NCBI GenBank assembly: GCA_036924285.1
Contig: JAYKYS010000002.1
Coordinates: forward strand, 33,278,501-33,342,500
Reading direction: 5' to 3'
Length of the DNA stretch: 64,000 nt
DNA from: Asterella californica
Lineage: Eukaryota > Streptophyta > Marchantiopsida > Marchantiales > Aytoniaceae
Position 1 is the stretch's first letter. The number at the start of each line of letters is the position of its first letter. This document shows, piece after piece, positions 1 to 11,466 of the stretch. A model generated the notes under the pieces. The model ran no database searches. It was given only the letters and a program-made list of their open reading frames with translations, and was not told where the DNA came from. Made by a program: the position numbers and the translations under genes.

Positions 1-680
1 GGACTAGAAGTCTGTCGGAATCTTAATTGTCTCTTTTCATCTTGTTTTCTCTCGTTTGGGTTTTCTTATCTTCCCCATCTTCTCCCATCTTCCCCATCTT
101 CTTACCTTCTTCTAGTGAGCTTCCGAGACTTCTATTGAGCTTCCGTGAAGGTGAATGTCGTTGTAGTGCTGCAGGAAGACCATTTCCGTAGACAGAAGCC
201 TGGAAAGGCTAAGGGGGGCATACACCCTGTGATTAATCTAACCCGTTGGAATGTGAGTGTGAAAATAAGGTGTAACGACTGTTGCTGATCGACTTCTGCG
301 AAGCAGGACAGCCTTCTGGGGGTGTGAGAAGACGAGCTGAACCTCCAGAAGACGAGAATCGCTTCGGGAAGACGGTATCGAGAAGACCGGAAGAAGCAAC
401 CTGGAAGCAGGAAGATCGTCTTCCTGAGCTTCTCTGTGAGTAGTTGTGTGATATTGTAGTTGGTAGTTGTTTGTCTAGTTCCAGAGCACCATGTGGCGTG
501 TCTGGAAGACGTGTGGTTTTGTGTGGTTTTGTGAGAAGACGGGATTTTTAGACAAAACCCGTGTGTTTGTGTGTTTGAACAGATCCTAGAACTTAGAGCA
601 GCGATTACTTACGTAAATCCTCTGTGGGAACGATATCTTGTATACTAAATGGACAAAAGGAATAATCCTGCGTCACTACA
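1..680 (+). mobile_element. R2 long LTR-like repeat, 3' portion (copy a)
   Basis: This stretch matches 61861-62512 almost base for base, and matches the complement of ~48657-48785. All three copies end in ...CACTACA (or AACTACA), so the repeat ends at 680 and the copia sequence resumes at 681. The window start cuts off its 5' part. R2 is rich in GAAGAC/GTCTTC words and ends in CA, as an LTR would. No coding capacity is seen. R2 could instead be another kind of dispersed repeat, because I find no matched primer-binding site or polypurine tract beside it. Confidence 0.6.
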
Positions 681-1762
681 GCAGAAAAATTTGAATTTGA
701 AGTAGTCGTGTACCAGAGACGAATTTGCTGTAGTTGGACCTGAATAAATAACTTCAACTTGTGTAGGTGGTGGTTCTTTATGAGTTTCTTCTCCATGATT
801 CTCCGAAGTAGGTGTTTGGACTGAGAGAGGTGGTAGATCAGAAAGAAGATGCTGTGAATTTCAAGATAGAGTCGAGATGCTACATCTCAACTGATAATGA
901 TCTTTCTTGCAGCACTCAAGAGTCTATATCCGTTTTCTCTTGCTAGATATCTTATGAATGTAAAGATCTGAGATCTATCATCAAACTTTTGGAGCAATTT
1001 TTGAGGAGTTCTAACATATGCTTTACAGCCAAAAATTCGTAAGTTAGAGAGGTCTGGTTTCTTCCCTATGAAAGCTTCGAATGGAGTTTTGTTATGAACA
1101 GCATTTGTTGGAATTCTGTTCAGAAGATAAACCGCAGTATTCACAGCTTCAGCCCAAAGATCTTTTGGAAGATCTTGCTCAGTGAGAAGACTTCTTGCCA
1201 TCTCCACAACATTTCTATTCTCCGTTCAACCACTCCATTTTGCTGAGACGTGTACACCGTAGTCAACTGATGCAGTATCTCCTTCTCAGCAAAATATTTG
1301 TCAGAAGTCTTGAAAGTGAACTCTCCTCCTATATCACTTCGCAGACTTTTCACTAGCTGTCTAGTTTGTCGTTCCACCATGTTAACAAACTGTTGAAGAT
1401 GTGAGAGTGCTTCAGACTTTCTTAACAAGAAGAAAATCCAAATATATCTCGAGAAATCATCAATAACCATCATGAACTACTTAGAACCTCCAAGCGAAAT
1501 AGAATCAATATGTCCACAGAGATCTGTATGTAGCAGCTGAAGGATTTTTGTTGCTCGTTGTAGTAGATTTGAAGAAATTCCTTCGGGTCTGCTTAGATTT
1601 GAGATAAACTTCACACGGGGTGTTAACATGGAACAGTTTGGAAATACCAAGGGCCAAGTCCTCGTGGAACAACTTTCGCATTTTTTGATAATGTAAGTGT
1701 CCAAGTCGAAGATGCCATAATTGACTCGTACATGTTACTGCAGCTAGAACTAGAGCAACCAA
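660..1762 (-). pseudogene. Copia GAG-pre-integrase and integrase remnant
   Basis: The minus-strand reading shows the GAG-pre-integrase motif (LWHLRLGHLHYQKM, near 1700), then integrase core pieces: an IDDFSRYIW segment, LRSDIGGEF (second catalytic Asp; usually LRTDRGGEF) and QQNGVVERR (catalytic Glu). The AVYLLNRIPT...KTPFEAF segment that follows the core lies at 887-1207. The acidic, proline-rich linker before RT is still readable to about 681, where R2 interrupts. At least two frame changes break it. Integrase would insert the cDNA into the host genome. Confidence 0.85.
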
Positions 1763-2239
1763 AGGTAGGGCTGTAATTCATACAAGTGGTCAACCTTCAG
1801 TCCTATGGCTACCACAGATCCTTGATCGAGAATGGAACATCCTTGTGCAACAAACGAGAGTTGAAATCCATTTGCAGATAACACTTAACAGATTGTACAC
1901 CACACCAGGTACAAACAAAACACCTCCAATGGTTCTGATCTGACCTGAAGGAAGCTTGATACGGATGTTCCCTTCCTCCTTGACTTGATATCCTTTTCCA
2001 TCACGTAGTCATATCTCTGGTCCATTCAGAGGATGAAAATCTTAGAACCACTCTTTCTTTGATATGATGTGGTTCGACGCTCAAAGTCAATCCATCATTG
2101 TTGATCATGAACATCTGTATACATGGCAGTGAAAAAAAGCTTCTCGTCATGATCGGATGTCTGTATGAATTTACCTCTATTGGTGCTTGAATGTTGACCA
2201 AACGCTTTCTTCCGACACTAATACGCAAAGTGACCACGT

Positions 2240-3050
2240 TTCTTACAATAACTGCAATTCCCTAGTTTTTGTTTGTTGGAGTTGTTGAACTTGCCCTCTG
2301 AGTCTCGTGTAGAACTTCCTCGCTTATTCTTGGTCTACCACGTTTTTTATCTCTCCTCTTGGAGAAAAAAACAGCATCAGTGGCAGTTGCTTGAGTGGAC
2401 TTGGTCTCGATGTTCATAACTTCTTGTAAAGCTAGTGTCTGCAGTTCTTCGAATGTGACAGGCTCCTTATGTACATCCACAGCTTTGACAAAATGCTCAT
2501 ATGGTTTTGATAAACTCTGGAGCACTATCAGTACCAAGTCTTCCTCGTCTATAGCCCCACCTAGATTCTTCAGTTGTTTGTATCAGACCTTTCACTGTAT
2601 TCAAATGCTCTTCGAGTGAAATTCCTGCAGCCATTTGCAAATTATTCAACTTTCGGCTAAGCATTATCTTCCTCCTACGAGCTGCTCCTTCGTGCTTTTT
2701 GATGAATGTATCTCAAGTCTCTTTTGAAGTTTTAGCCTCCAAGATATTTAAGACTTCAGAGTCGTTGATAGTCATCTTGTTGATGACAAGTTCTTGTTGA
2801 TCATGTTTATTTCAAGATTTGACAGATGCTAGTGATCCAAAAGGTCTCTTTTCATCACCTAGCACAATGTCTCACAAGTCGTAATTCTGGAAGATGGCCT
2901 GAATCTTGAAACACCATATTGGATAGTTTGTGCTAACCAACTTATGATGATGATGAAGCAAGTTATCACTAACTTTAGCCTTCGACAGAATATAAAGTAG
3001 CAGAGAAAAATCTGAAACTTCCCAAAGTGGTTGTGGAGGTAGAAGTAGTG
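2240..3050 (-). pseudogene. Copia gag (UBN2-like) remnant
   Basis: Minus-strand fragments around 2262-2537 read LQSLSKPYEHFVKAVDV and FEELQTLALQEV, typical of the copia Gag region where a helical domain precedes the zinc knuckle. A knuckle of form CX2CX4H follows near 2240 (CSYCKKRGHFAY), but a stop codon falls just before its last cysteine. Upstream parts towards 3050 are in other frames. The product would have formed the retrotransposon particle. Confidence 0.75.
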
Positions 3051-3424
3051 TTTAGAAGATTATCTCCTGCAATCCAATCAAACATGGCAAAAGTCTTAAG
3101 AACGTCAAATTTGATCGTTAAGACCTTCAAAAACACAGTCAAAGTTGAAATGATCAAGATTTCGTCAAAGTGTAACTTCTCTTATACGAGGATCAAAAGT
3201 TGAACCGTTGGAAAGCTCTTTCTGAAATCCTTACATAGGCAGAGCGTTTCTACCGTCCAAAAGAACTATCAAAAGTGCCAAATTTGATCTCCTTCATCTC
3301 CTAAACTGCAGTCAAAGGTGGTTTGACCAGAAAATTTTGCTCTTTTTCTGTTGAAGATGATGTGCTCACTGCATGGCTTTTTCACTCTCTGGTTCCTCAA
3401 TCTCCTTGCTAATGCTCTAACTTG

Positions 3425-3437
3425 AGTTTTGATACCA
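3425..3437 (-). promoter_or_regulatory. Primer-binding site, initiator tRNA-Met type
   Basis: Directly after the LTR the minus strand reads TGGTATCAAAACT. The first eight bases match the usual copia site (TGGTATCAGAGC) complementary to the 3' end of initiator tRNA-Met. Confidence 0.75.
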
Positions 3438-3675
3438 TGTTAGAGAACTAAATGAAGTGAATACTCTTTCCTGTAGAAGAGATATCAGTAAAGAGATCAG
3501 TCGACTCATCATCTCTCAAGAGGGATTGTTATATACTCTAACCTATAGACAAAAGATCAGTAAGAGATCACTGAGCAGTCATAGAGAGATGTGACTGAAG
3601 TTAATATACTACAGGTAACTGAACCTAGTAGGACTAAGAGTAACTGAAGTATGAACCTAGACATTATCCTTAACA
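3438..3675 (-). repeat. Copia 5' LTR (238 bp)
   Basis: The plus strand starts TGTTAG and ends CTTAACA, giving TG...CA termini with a 5/6-base inverted terminal match. The inner edge abuts a primer-binding site, which fixes the boundary. The partner LTR is lost. Confidence 0.7.
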
Positions 3676-3808
3676 TCTTTAAGCAGTTCTTTTACTTCTT
3701 CTTGTTCATGCTGATGGAGCGGAAAATCATTCATTATTCTTTTCCCTTTTGTCTGTTACAAACTCGAGTTGAGCGGATTTCGTCCATCGCATATGCATTC
3801 AGGCTGAA
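3676..3808. other. Low-copy sequence, nothing recognised
   Basis: This short stretch lies between the copia LTR and the first structured repeat. I see no coding signal. Confidence 0.4.
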
Positions 3809-4148
3809 GGCTGCTTATTCACCCATGTACACTTCGGAGTGTACATGGGATTTAATATATATCCTAACCCTTCCGACGGGAAGGGTTAAGATATATATTA
3901 AATGCCTCTGTTAACTGACGCCTATTGACTATTCCTGGCCCGGACTTATACCCCAGGAACGTCTCAGCCCGCTCTTCACTTATGGGTTTTGTCTGGATCA
4001 ATTAGCTGCTCCCGGAGAGATTAACATATAACATTTACAAATAATTTTGATTTGTTAGCTTATTCAAATATATTTTTATAACACTTAGATATTTTCTGAT
4101 AAGAGAAAACGAAATTCACTGTACAAGGCCGTTGGGGATGCTTATTCA
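3809..4148. repeat. Structured ~340-bp dispersed repeat, copy 1
   Basis: It runs from GGCTGCTTATTCACCC to GGGGATGCTTATTCA and is repeated at 6125-6453. A near-perfect hairpin occupies 3822-3849 (12-bp stem, TCGG loop). A second, longer hairpin at ~3851-3902 has arms with AATATATATCC and complementary bases around GACG. In the other copy the loops and stem lengths differ but both hairpins are kept. Blocks such as CGGACTTATAC, CAGCCCGCTCTTCACTTAT and AATTCACTGTACAAGG are conserved. No ORF or transposon termini are seen. Confidence 0.7.
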
Positions 4149-4173
4149 GACCACCTTCGCCTGTTTCGTCTGG

Positions 4174-4204
4174 GATGAGACTTAGGGCTTGTCTAAGTCT
4201 CATC
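4174..4204. repeat. Perfect 12-bp stem hairpin
   Basis: GATGAGACTTAG pairs with CTAAGTCTCATC across a 7-nt loop (GGCTTGT). It lies just after the structured repeat and upstream of tRNA-Met. Function unknown. Confidence 0.5.
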
Positions 4205-4486
4205 GTGCTGCAATTAAACTGTACGCAGCAGTGTCTTTAGTCAATTGCTGGAATTAGTCCACTAGTTAAGATGGTAACCGGAATATATTCGTAATTTGCT
4301 CGTCCGTGCCTTATCCACATCTCTTATTCATTTCTACCGCCGTAGAGTGCGTGCAGACTTCCTTTCTTCGGAAATTCATGACTAAATCCGTCAGTCATTA
4401 GTGGTGCGTGGCGTGGAACGGTAAAAAGCAGACCACCCCGTTAAGACATTCAGATAAAAATGTGTTTTGTGCTGTTTGTTCCATGC

Positions 4487-4571
4487 GGGGTGGTGGCGCA
4501 GTTGGTTAGCGCGTCGGTCTCATAGCTATAGAGAAATCCGGAGGTCGGGAGTTCGAGCCTCCCTCGCCCCA
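4487..4571 (+). tRNA. trnM-CAU: Elongator tRNA-Met (CAU) with intron
   Basis: The 85-nt locus folds as a cloverleaf: a 7-bp acceptor stem (GGGGTGG with TCGCCCC, A as discriminator), D arm GCGC...GCGC, anticodon loop CTCATA, T arm GGGAG-TTCGAGC-CTCCC. Standard numbering uses 74 positions, leaving an intron of about 11 nt just after the anticodon, where the plant elongator tRNA-Met intron sits. The U31-U39 mismatch is also typical of the plant gene. The B box GTTCGAGCC is intact. It inserts internal methionine in cytosolic translation, and its A and B boxes are internal Pol III promoters. Confidence 0.93.
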
Positions 4572-6124
4572 TCAACTTTTGTTCAGGTTCTCTGTTCCGT
4601 CACGAATTTGTTTTATAGTACTTCAGAATCCAATGGCCTTGTGCGTGTCATTTGAAGCTAAATGACAAATCTTTAATTATCAACGGATATGCGGCTGCGG
4701 TCCGTTTGAGTTCGCCAGAACGTCGCGGCAGCTCCGTCCAAGATGCAGCCTTAAGCTGCATTCAGATTGTGAGTTTCGCGTCTGCGGTTCCTTCGGTTTT
4801 TAGACTTTACGTTTATCTTCTTTTAGACATTTCAACCGGTGGTTTGACAGAATCTAAATAAAAGAAAGATGCCAAATCATTGTCGCGCGACCTTCATATT
4901 ACTTGCGACTTGTTCATGACTTGCATAGTGTGGCTTTTCAGTCGTTTGGGCGCTCACCAAAGGCGACTTTGAGAGCTAACAGCGACTGCCTCTGCCGTAG
5001 ACGGAGCCAAGCCGCAAAAACGAAAACCTTTGTCCGCAGCTTTAATCAGGTGTATTTAAATGGCAGTCTATAGTGACGGGTGGATTTAACTATCACCACT
5101 CGATCACTTAGTTCATAAGCTTTGGTATTAATGTGAATTAATATCAAACATCATTCAACAAGGACACCTTCATTACTTACTGTAAACCATAAACCATAAA
5201 GAGTTGGAGTTAGCATATCCGTAATATATTGGACAGCAAATACCTTAGAAACCAATCAGCGAAAACGTGATTTCTTGACTGCATCTATACTCCTCCAATC
5301 GCAAATCTGGACAGGTTGAAGCGGAGGAAGAAGCAGTTTACGTAATTTAAGTTATATAAACATATACTATCATGAGATAGAGAAGTAAAATATATTATCC
5401 GCACAAACATCTCTTCTTCTTCACTCTCCTTAGGCTACCATGCATACCCACCAACGGCACTTTGCCCGCATAATCATTGAACCTCTCTGAACCATTCTCA
5501 TGTAGTCTGCATTATGACCCAGCCTGAGTTACTTCCATGTATTTCGATACGTATATCTTTTTTCTTGAGATTATTTTCAGACATAACCAATCACGAGACC
5601 TCAAGGGAAGTTTAGTAAGGCCTGACTTTTTAAGGACACCCCCTTAAACACTTTGGTTTAATCAAATTTTGAATCAAATCAAATTATTTCTTCTGTTTAA
5701 GCGTCTCTTTATCTACTCTTTACCTACTTTGAAGAGACGAATCTCTATATATGAGTTTTCCTGCAGGGAGATTCGAACCGATGCTACCAGGTCCCTAGGC
5801 ACAGTCCATTTGTACTGGGCTATTCACTTGGTCTTGAAAGTTTTACTATATATCGTTTATATTAGACAGATCTACGGTGTGTCAATACCTCATACTGTTT
5901 TCCCAAAGAACCAGGCCAGAATTCGGGATCTGATATTCTAATAAAAATCAACACCTCCACACATGTCTAACTGAACGAATCTTTTTTATTGATTTTTTTC
6001 TAGGTGTCGGCCAGCTGGCATTTTCTGTCCTGACATCTTACCGGCGACGAGAATTTAAATTCTGTTTTTTCAGTTTGTCCATTTCTGCTCCCCGGTCGGA
6101 ACGACGACTTGCACGCATAATCAA
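4572..6124. other. Intergenic, nothing recognised
   Basis: AT-rich sequence with only short, frame-poor ORFs. There is no domain, tRNA or clear repeat apart from the repeat that starts at 6125. Confidence 0.4.
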
Positions 6125-6453
6125 GGCTGCTTATTCACCCATGTACATTCAAGTGTACATGGGTGTTTAATATATGTTTCTAACATATAAAAACATATAT
6201 TAATGCCTCTATTAAATGACGCGTAATGACAATTTCACTCCCGGACTTATACTTCCAGGAAAGCCTCAGCCCGCTCTTCACTTATTGGTTCTTTCTGGGT
6301 CAATTTGTTACTCCCGGAGAGGCTAACATATAACATAATAAATAATTTTGATTTTTATTATAACTTATTACACTATATTTTTATAACACTTACACGTTTT
6401 CTGATCAGAGAAAATGAAATTCACTGTACAAGGACGTTGGGGATGCTTATTCA
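6125..6453. repeat. Structured ~330-bp dispersed repeat, copy 2
   Basis: Same orientation and termini as 3809-4148. The first hairpin is CCCATGTACA...TGTACATGGG with a changed loop. The second is shorter (AATATATGTTT...AAACATATATT). Both stems survive although their sequences differ from copy 1, which suggests selection on structure or a structured founder RNA. Confidence 0.7.
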
Positions 6454-6714
6454 GTGTCGTGCAAAAGGTTAGGAGAAATTAGTTTTTCTTGGTTGCTGTG
6501 TCAACCCGTGTGTAACAACCGGGTAATCTCAGGGTGTGGAAGTCCTCTGGTTAAAATAATGTCTGCTTACGAGGCATGAAGAAATGGTTCCGCCAAGCAC
6601 TCATGGATACAAATAATTTTCTCTCTGTGTTTCCTCGAAATGATAGCATTCTAACGTAAGAGAGCAAGGAGAAGACAACACAAATAAAGGGAACCTGTAT
6701 AGATGAGATCCATA

Positions 6715-7112
6715 TACAGTAGAACCTCGTTATAGTCATACTCGACTATAGTCAAATTGTTTTTGGGGATAAATCCTTCCTTTGTAAATTTATCTCATTA
6801 TAGTCATTATCGCGCAATTATAAACACATTTTCACAGTGAAAACTACAAAGACATGTGATTATAACAATATAACTTTTAATGTTTCACAACAAAATAATT
6901 TCGTTGAATGTGTTTTACATACTTTTACATATTTTTTACCGTAACTCTTTTTTTCTAGTCAGATTTCAAATTTTCTTTCATTGAAGTGATAATATAATAA
7001 ACACATTTTAGTACATTTTCTGTTCAATAATATGACTATAGATCTACAATCAAAAAGCGTTATAGTCACAAAAGACAAGGTCACACAGTGCGTGACTATA
7101 AGGAGGTAGTAT
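6715..7112. mobile_element. Pogo/Tc1-mariner-like MITE
   Basis: The left end reads TA|CAGTAGAACCTCGTTATAGTCA, a typical pogo-type terminus after a TA dinucleotide. The right end, read as complement, is TACTACCTCCTTATAGTCAC, an imperfect copy of the same terminus. The ~400-bp interior is AT-rich, has repeated TATAGTCA words and no ORF. It fits a non-autonomous, decayed DNA transposon. A few bases are missing from the right terminus. Confidence 0.55.
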
Positions 7113-7371
7113 CTAGCCTTCTGAACGACAACGGCATGCTAGCTGTACACATTGTCCCAAACAACCATTGCATGAACAAGTTACACAGAGAACTTTGAGC
7201 AATCTTCCTTTACAAACGAATGTGGTTACATGGTATGTGATATTGGGACCAAACGAGCGTTCGCAGTAATGAAAACCCTAGGGAAACGAGTATCTGCCGC
7301 CCACTAATCAATTGTATAACCCAGTATACGCCGGAATTTGGTCGAGTATGTGACAACCCGAATACTATCCG

Positions 7372-10023
7372 TCAGTTCCATCGGTGTTCCTCGAGGAAAT
7401 GCAGGATTGGAGTGAAGACATCCCGAGAGCGATATACGCTGTAAAAGAGGTCATAGTGAGCGTAAGCGGGCACCAAAGCCGACTCCGAACGAGTACCGAG
7501 GCGTGACAAGAGACAAATGATTCCACCCACCGAAGAGTAAGTGTCCTGTCCTCCGTAGATCACAGAAACTGGAATGTTCGAGGGGATATTCTCCGGTAAG
7601 TAGTCCGGGGCATATGGCTTGCCGTAAGCCTGAGCATTTCTGTACGGGTCTTGAAAATCAAAATGGCGCCAGAAGTTTGTCCTCACCCCTGTACATTCAT
7701 CACAGCGCTTAGGTACCGAGTAAACCGAAGCAGGGAATCACATTTCAGCACGGCATGCATGAGTTTACAAGGTACTTGTTTGCTACCTTGTTGATAGTGT
7801 ATCAGGTTCTTGTAGGATGTAGTACCATCCCAGCCATTTGTAAACGAAACGACTGTCGGACCAAAGCAGCAGTTGGGACCTGCAGAGATGAACAATGCAA
7901 GTCATCAGATCAGAAGAGCCTCAGTCTTGATATTTTCTTCGTTCATCCAAAGAAGTATTAGGGAACAGAGTTGGTAGGTTGCAGGCTTTCTTCAGTGAAG
8001 CACAACTTCTGAGAAATGTCTGAAAGCTGGCGCTTCGTTTCACTATACCCGAAATTGCCCCCAGTTCTGCACCCGCAGGACCCCGACCGGCTACGGAGGT
8101 AACATTAAATTCTCTGCGTGCAAGACAGGAATGATCAGACTACACAGTAAGCAACAGTGAAGAATGTACTCCGTTCAAAGTTATAACTTATAAGGAAGCA
8201 GATAATTCTACTTCTCTGTAGTCCTTACCGACTGAAATTGAACGCTCCGTGTTGGAACCCTTCATTCAAGTAATTCTGGAGCAAGACCAAGGTTCAGTAA
8301 CAGTAGCTTGTACAAATGGACCATAGATGTTGTATCTCGCTTTGAAGCAACAGCAGTCAGCATCAAATTGGTTTTCAGCTTCGCCAATGACGTAATTAAG
8401 CAAGATCGCAACTCACTGTCACTTGTGATTCTTCCCCAATTCGGTATGCTCCAGTGCAATTCAGATTCAGGAGTGCTGATAACTTGTAGAGTTGATGCTC
8501 ATTACCTGATCAATGTTGTTGCCATATATGAAAGCCCATTCATCCAGCACAACTGAGCTTGAAAATCCTACGTAGATAGTCGGCCCTATCAGCGTCAAGC
8601 TTCTCATGAACCTAGAGCTTTCGGGCATCGTTGCTGCTGCTGCTCCTACGGTGGCGCTCTGCACAAGCGTGCAGATACAACTCCAAGACTAAATTTATGA
8701 CCATATCCTCACATAAAACTACAAGAAGATACACATCTTTCTCACTGAACTCTGCCATTCATGTTCCGCAGAATGCTTCACAGGCAGTAATCAACAGTAC
8801 AACCAATTTGAATAGTCAGAAATGCAAAGTTGAAATACTTATATACGTTGCTTACAGAAAAGCCTGACCTTCCAGACGCAACAGCAAAAACTCAAATTGT
8901 ATCACCACCACAATTACAGTATTCTTAAAGATTCATTTACCTGAGAAATCCCAACGTAATGAGCTGCGGATCCCGTAATATCGTAGATAAGCTCCAAGAG
9001 AGCTGGGACGTCATACTTGGCATGCTCATCCCAAGTCCAGTTCCAGTACTTCTGTGTCCGAAAATCAGGGTAGTTAGAGCTCAGAATTCGAAGCATGCCT
9101 CGAGATAGAAAAACATGGTAAGGGAAAGATCACGAGTGATCACAGTAGCATTTACCTGCTCGTCCTGTTGGAGATGCAGATGACCATGACTCCAATATGT
9201 TGCTCGCTCGTGCCCAATCCACACTTCGAATCCTGCATCGACGAGTAACAAAGGAAACAACCTGTCGGCAGCATCTGTCAACTGGAACCAACTGTCCCCG
9301 TTCAAAAACTCTTGGTGCATAACCAGCACAGGAACCCTTCCGGTAAGGAACTTGTTGGGCTTCTGGTCGTGAGTTGGAGACGGACTGGAAACTGAGATGG
9401 CCTCCACTTTAGAAAGATCAACGGACGGACTAGGACTAGGCACCGATGCATGCCGGTCGGCTGTTTTAGATTTAGCTGCAGCAGGGGGACTACGGAATAT
9501 TCCTCCTGGGGCAGATTCCTGACGTCCACTTCGAACTGATAATTTGTTCGGCTCGGGTATGTTACGTCTGGAAGATGGTTGCCCTTGTAAACATCTTTGC
9601 GAACTGAAGAGCTGCTCCGTGTCTTCACAGTTCAGTGAAGCCGTATCCGTTTCCCTCGTCTGAGACACAAGAGTCTCATCCAGTCGTTCAGTCGGCCTGC
9701 TGCCTACACGGTGCATCAACAACTCATAACCATCTGCGGAGTATGTCTGGTAACTCACATGTACAACGTATCAGTGACCAAGTCAGATAACGGAGATCCA
9801 GGTGCTGAAACAGAAGAGGACAATGGAAGTGCTTGACATGAAAATTAGCTATTAACGTACTCACTCTGTATTCAGCGCATAGGTACCCATAGGGCTGGAC
9901 GAGCGTTCCACAAAACTGGGTTTGAAACGCATCCGAAGCAAGCGCACACTTCCCGGACCCGCTGATAACGGTGGCCACAGCTAGCACTGCCATATACCAC
10001 CACATACTTCGAACTCCAAACAT
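7372..10023 (-). CDS. Acid (gastric/lysosomal-type) lipase-like alpha/beta-hydrolase
   Basis: Multi-exon gene read on the minus strand. Exons supported by GT-AG sites and phase: 9865-10023, 9156-9746, 8941-9051, 8506-8658, an uncertain exon within ~7940-8130, 7787-7879 and 7372-7688 (stop TGA). The ATG at 10023 starts a good signal peptide (MFGVRSMWWYMAVLAVATV), followed by the family N-terminus (CGTLVQPYGYLCAEY). Conserved blocks: NGDSWF, DAGFEVWIG, WSHGH, YWNWTWDEHAKYDVPALLE, the nucleophile elbow HYVGISQS, NCC...TSYKNLIHYQQG, YGGQDTYSSV (Asp) and YAHYDLF (His). Family members hydrolyse acyl esters of neutral lipids in the secretory or vacuolar pathway. Oddities: the usual GHSQG elbow reads GISQS, the oxyanion HG reads HQ, and a ~60-residue Ser/Pro-rich insert sits in exon 2. 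The splice between the fifth and sixth exons is unresolved, so partial decay is possible. Confidence 0.8.
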
Positions 10024-10502
10024 CTTGCGTTGTGAATTCCTCCGGTAGATCACAGGTTCTCCAAAGGGCAACCAACTGGCTTCGTTGTGCAGGGTCGCCT
10101 CTAGGAGCCTCGACTCTTCATTCGTCCTGATGATATCTGACAGCGAATGAACAGCGAGGGTGTTTGTGAATCAAGGAGTCTCCTACAAGTCGAGTGAAGA
10201 TGCCTTTCACTGAGATGGTCCAGGTTTATATGCATCTCGATTCTGCAGCACCAGGGAAGTTCAGCAGCGCAGGTCGCGTCGCGTGAGAATGTACACGTTG
10301 AGTGGGCATGACAGGTAAGACACATTCACATTCAAGTCACACGGTGTGCTTACGATAAGGGGAGAATCGGCGAGGCAGCACATTTTAACTGATCCATCTT
10401 CCATCAATTTGAATCGCTTCCCCCAGTAGCGGGTTAGGCAAAAATCTCGTGCAAAGCCAGCGGGAATTTGCGCTGGAGACCAGCTTTTCTCGTCCAGAAC
10501 AA

Positions 10503-10560
10503 CTCGAGTCCAAACGGCTGCATCACCAATTGTTTGGTGATGCAGCCGTTTGGACTCGAG
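10503..10560. repeat. Perfect 27-bp inverted repeat with 4-nt loop
   Basis: Arms 10503-10529 and 10534-10560 are exact complements (first arm starts CTCGAGTCCAAACGG), with loop TTGT. It lies about 480 bp upstream of the lipase start codon. It could form a hairpin or cruciform, or be a fold-back artefact of assembly. Confidence 0.8.
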
Positions 10561-11466
10561 AAATTCGTCTGCGCGCGCTGAAAGTAAGAAATTCAACCTT
10601 AGCAAGTACGTAAGACAGATCAAGGACAACCTCCGTCACAACTCCAGACTTTCAGAAACGGCCTATTCGGTGCTCTGGTTAACTAGTACTGAGCAGATCC
10701 GAACGTCAGGTACAATTTCTGCGTGCGAACACAGCTGATGTAGAGAGGACTGATCCCATCAGGACTTTGGGATCCAATTAGGAAGAACAGTAGTCGCACC
10801 CTGTTGCGCGCTGCTGGGTGACTGAATTCGTGTTATGTGTAGGGTAATGTTATGGAGACTCAGGGTCTCCGCGGTTTTAGGTGTAGCCGAGTCGAAACTG
10901 GGATCGGATACACCCTTAAAGTATGGAAACCATCGCGTACAGAACGTTAAGCTGCATAAAGAGCGACAGTGAAATTTCAAAATGGAGTTGTGTTCCCGAA
11001 TGATATCTTCCGTTCCTGAGAAAGCGGAGGTTCAAGTGTAGTGAACGTTAAAGAAGTGTTACCTGGCGCGTGTGCAGTTCCAAAATACAAAAGAAACGAG
11101 CTTTAAAATTCCCTTAAACAGAGCACATGTTGTTTCCAGACGACAAGCAAAGTTACCCAGAACTCCAACTCCAAGCCATCTGCGATATATGACAATGAAG
11201 TTCAGTTTTGAAAATAGCTTATCTCGTGTATTATGCAGAGTCTGACATGAAGCTACCACCTGCCTTGTCTGATAACTACTAACATCTCTCTCTGTGATTT
11301 GAACCTGTCACAAACAGAATCGATTCTGAAACGCCATTGTGCACGCGTCAATGCATGTATATGGACTCTGTCTATGCTGGTAATAAGGACTCTTGCACTC
11401 TGGGCTGTGGATCGATGACCTCCACGGAGTTGGAACACAGAAACTGAAACCAGAAGAGTAGCAAGT
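10561..11466. other. Upstream region of the lipase-like gene
   Basis: No coding signal or repeat could be assigned. It may hold the promoter and 5' UTR of the lipase-like gene, but I see no decisive motif. Confidence 0.3.

Larger units (their letters stand above)
681..3675 (-). mobile_element. Ty1/copia LTR retrotransposon, 3'-truncated
   Basis: On the minus strand the order is 5' LTR (3438-3675), primer-binding site, gag with UBN2-type sequence, CCHC knuckle, GAG-pre-integrase and integrase. Reverse transcriptase, RNase H and the 3' LTR are missing: the coding sequence stops at 681 where R2 copy a begins. Several stops and frameshifts break the reading frame, so it is inactive. Confidence 0.85.

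Noticed and set aside
4095..4125. Hammerhead-ribozyme-like CTGAT...GAAA in the structured repeat
   Set aside because: The core lacks CTGATGA, the other copy does not conserve the required bases, and the bases pair better as a simple hairpin.
5755..5830. tRNA-like sequence (complement contains GGTTCGAATCTCC)
   Set aside because: A T-arm-like word is present, but no acceptor or anticodon stem could be formed around it.
10261..10629. 122-codon minus-strand ORF over the 27-bp palindrome
   Set aside because: No ATG at its start, no domain, and part of it is forced by the palindrome; could be 5' UTR of the lipase-like gene.
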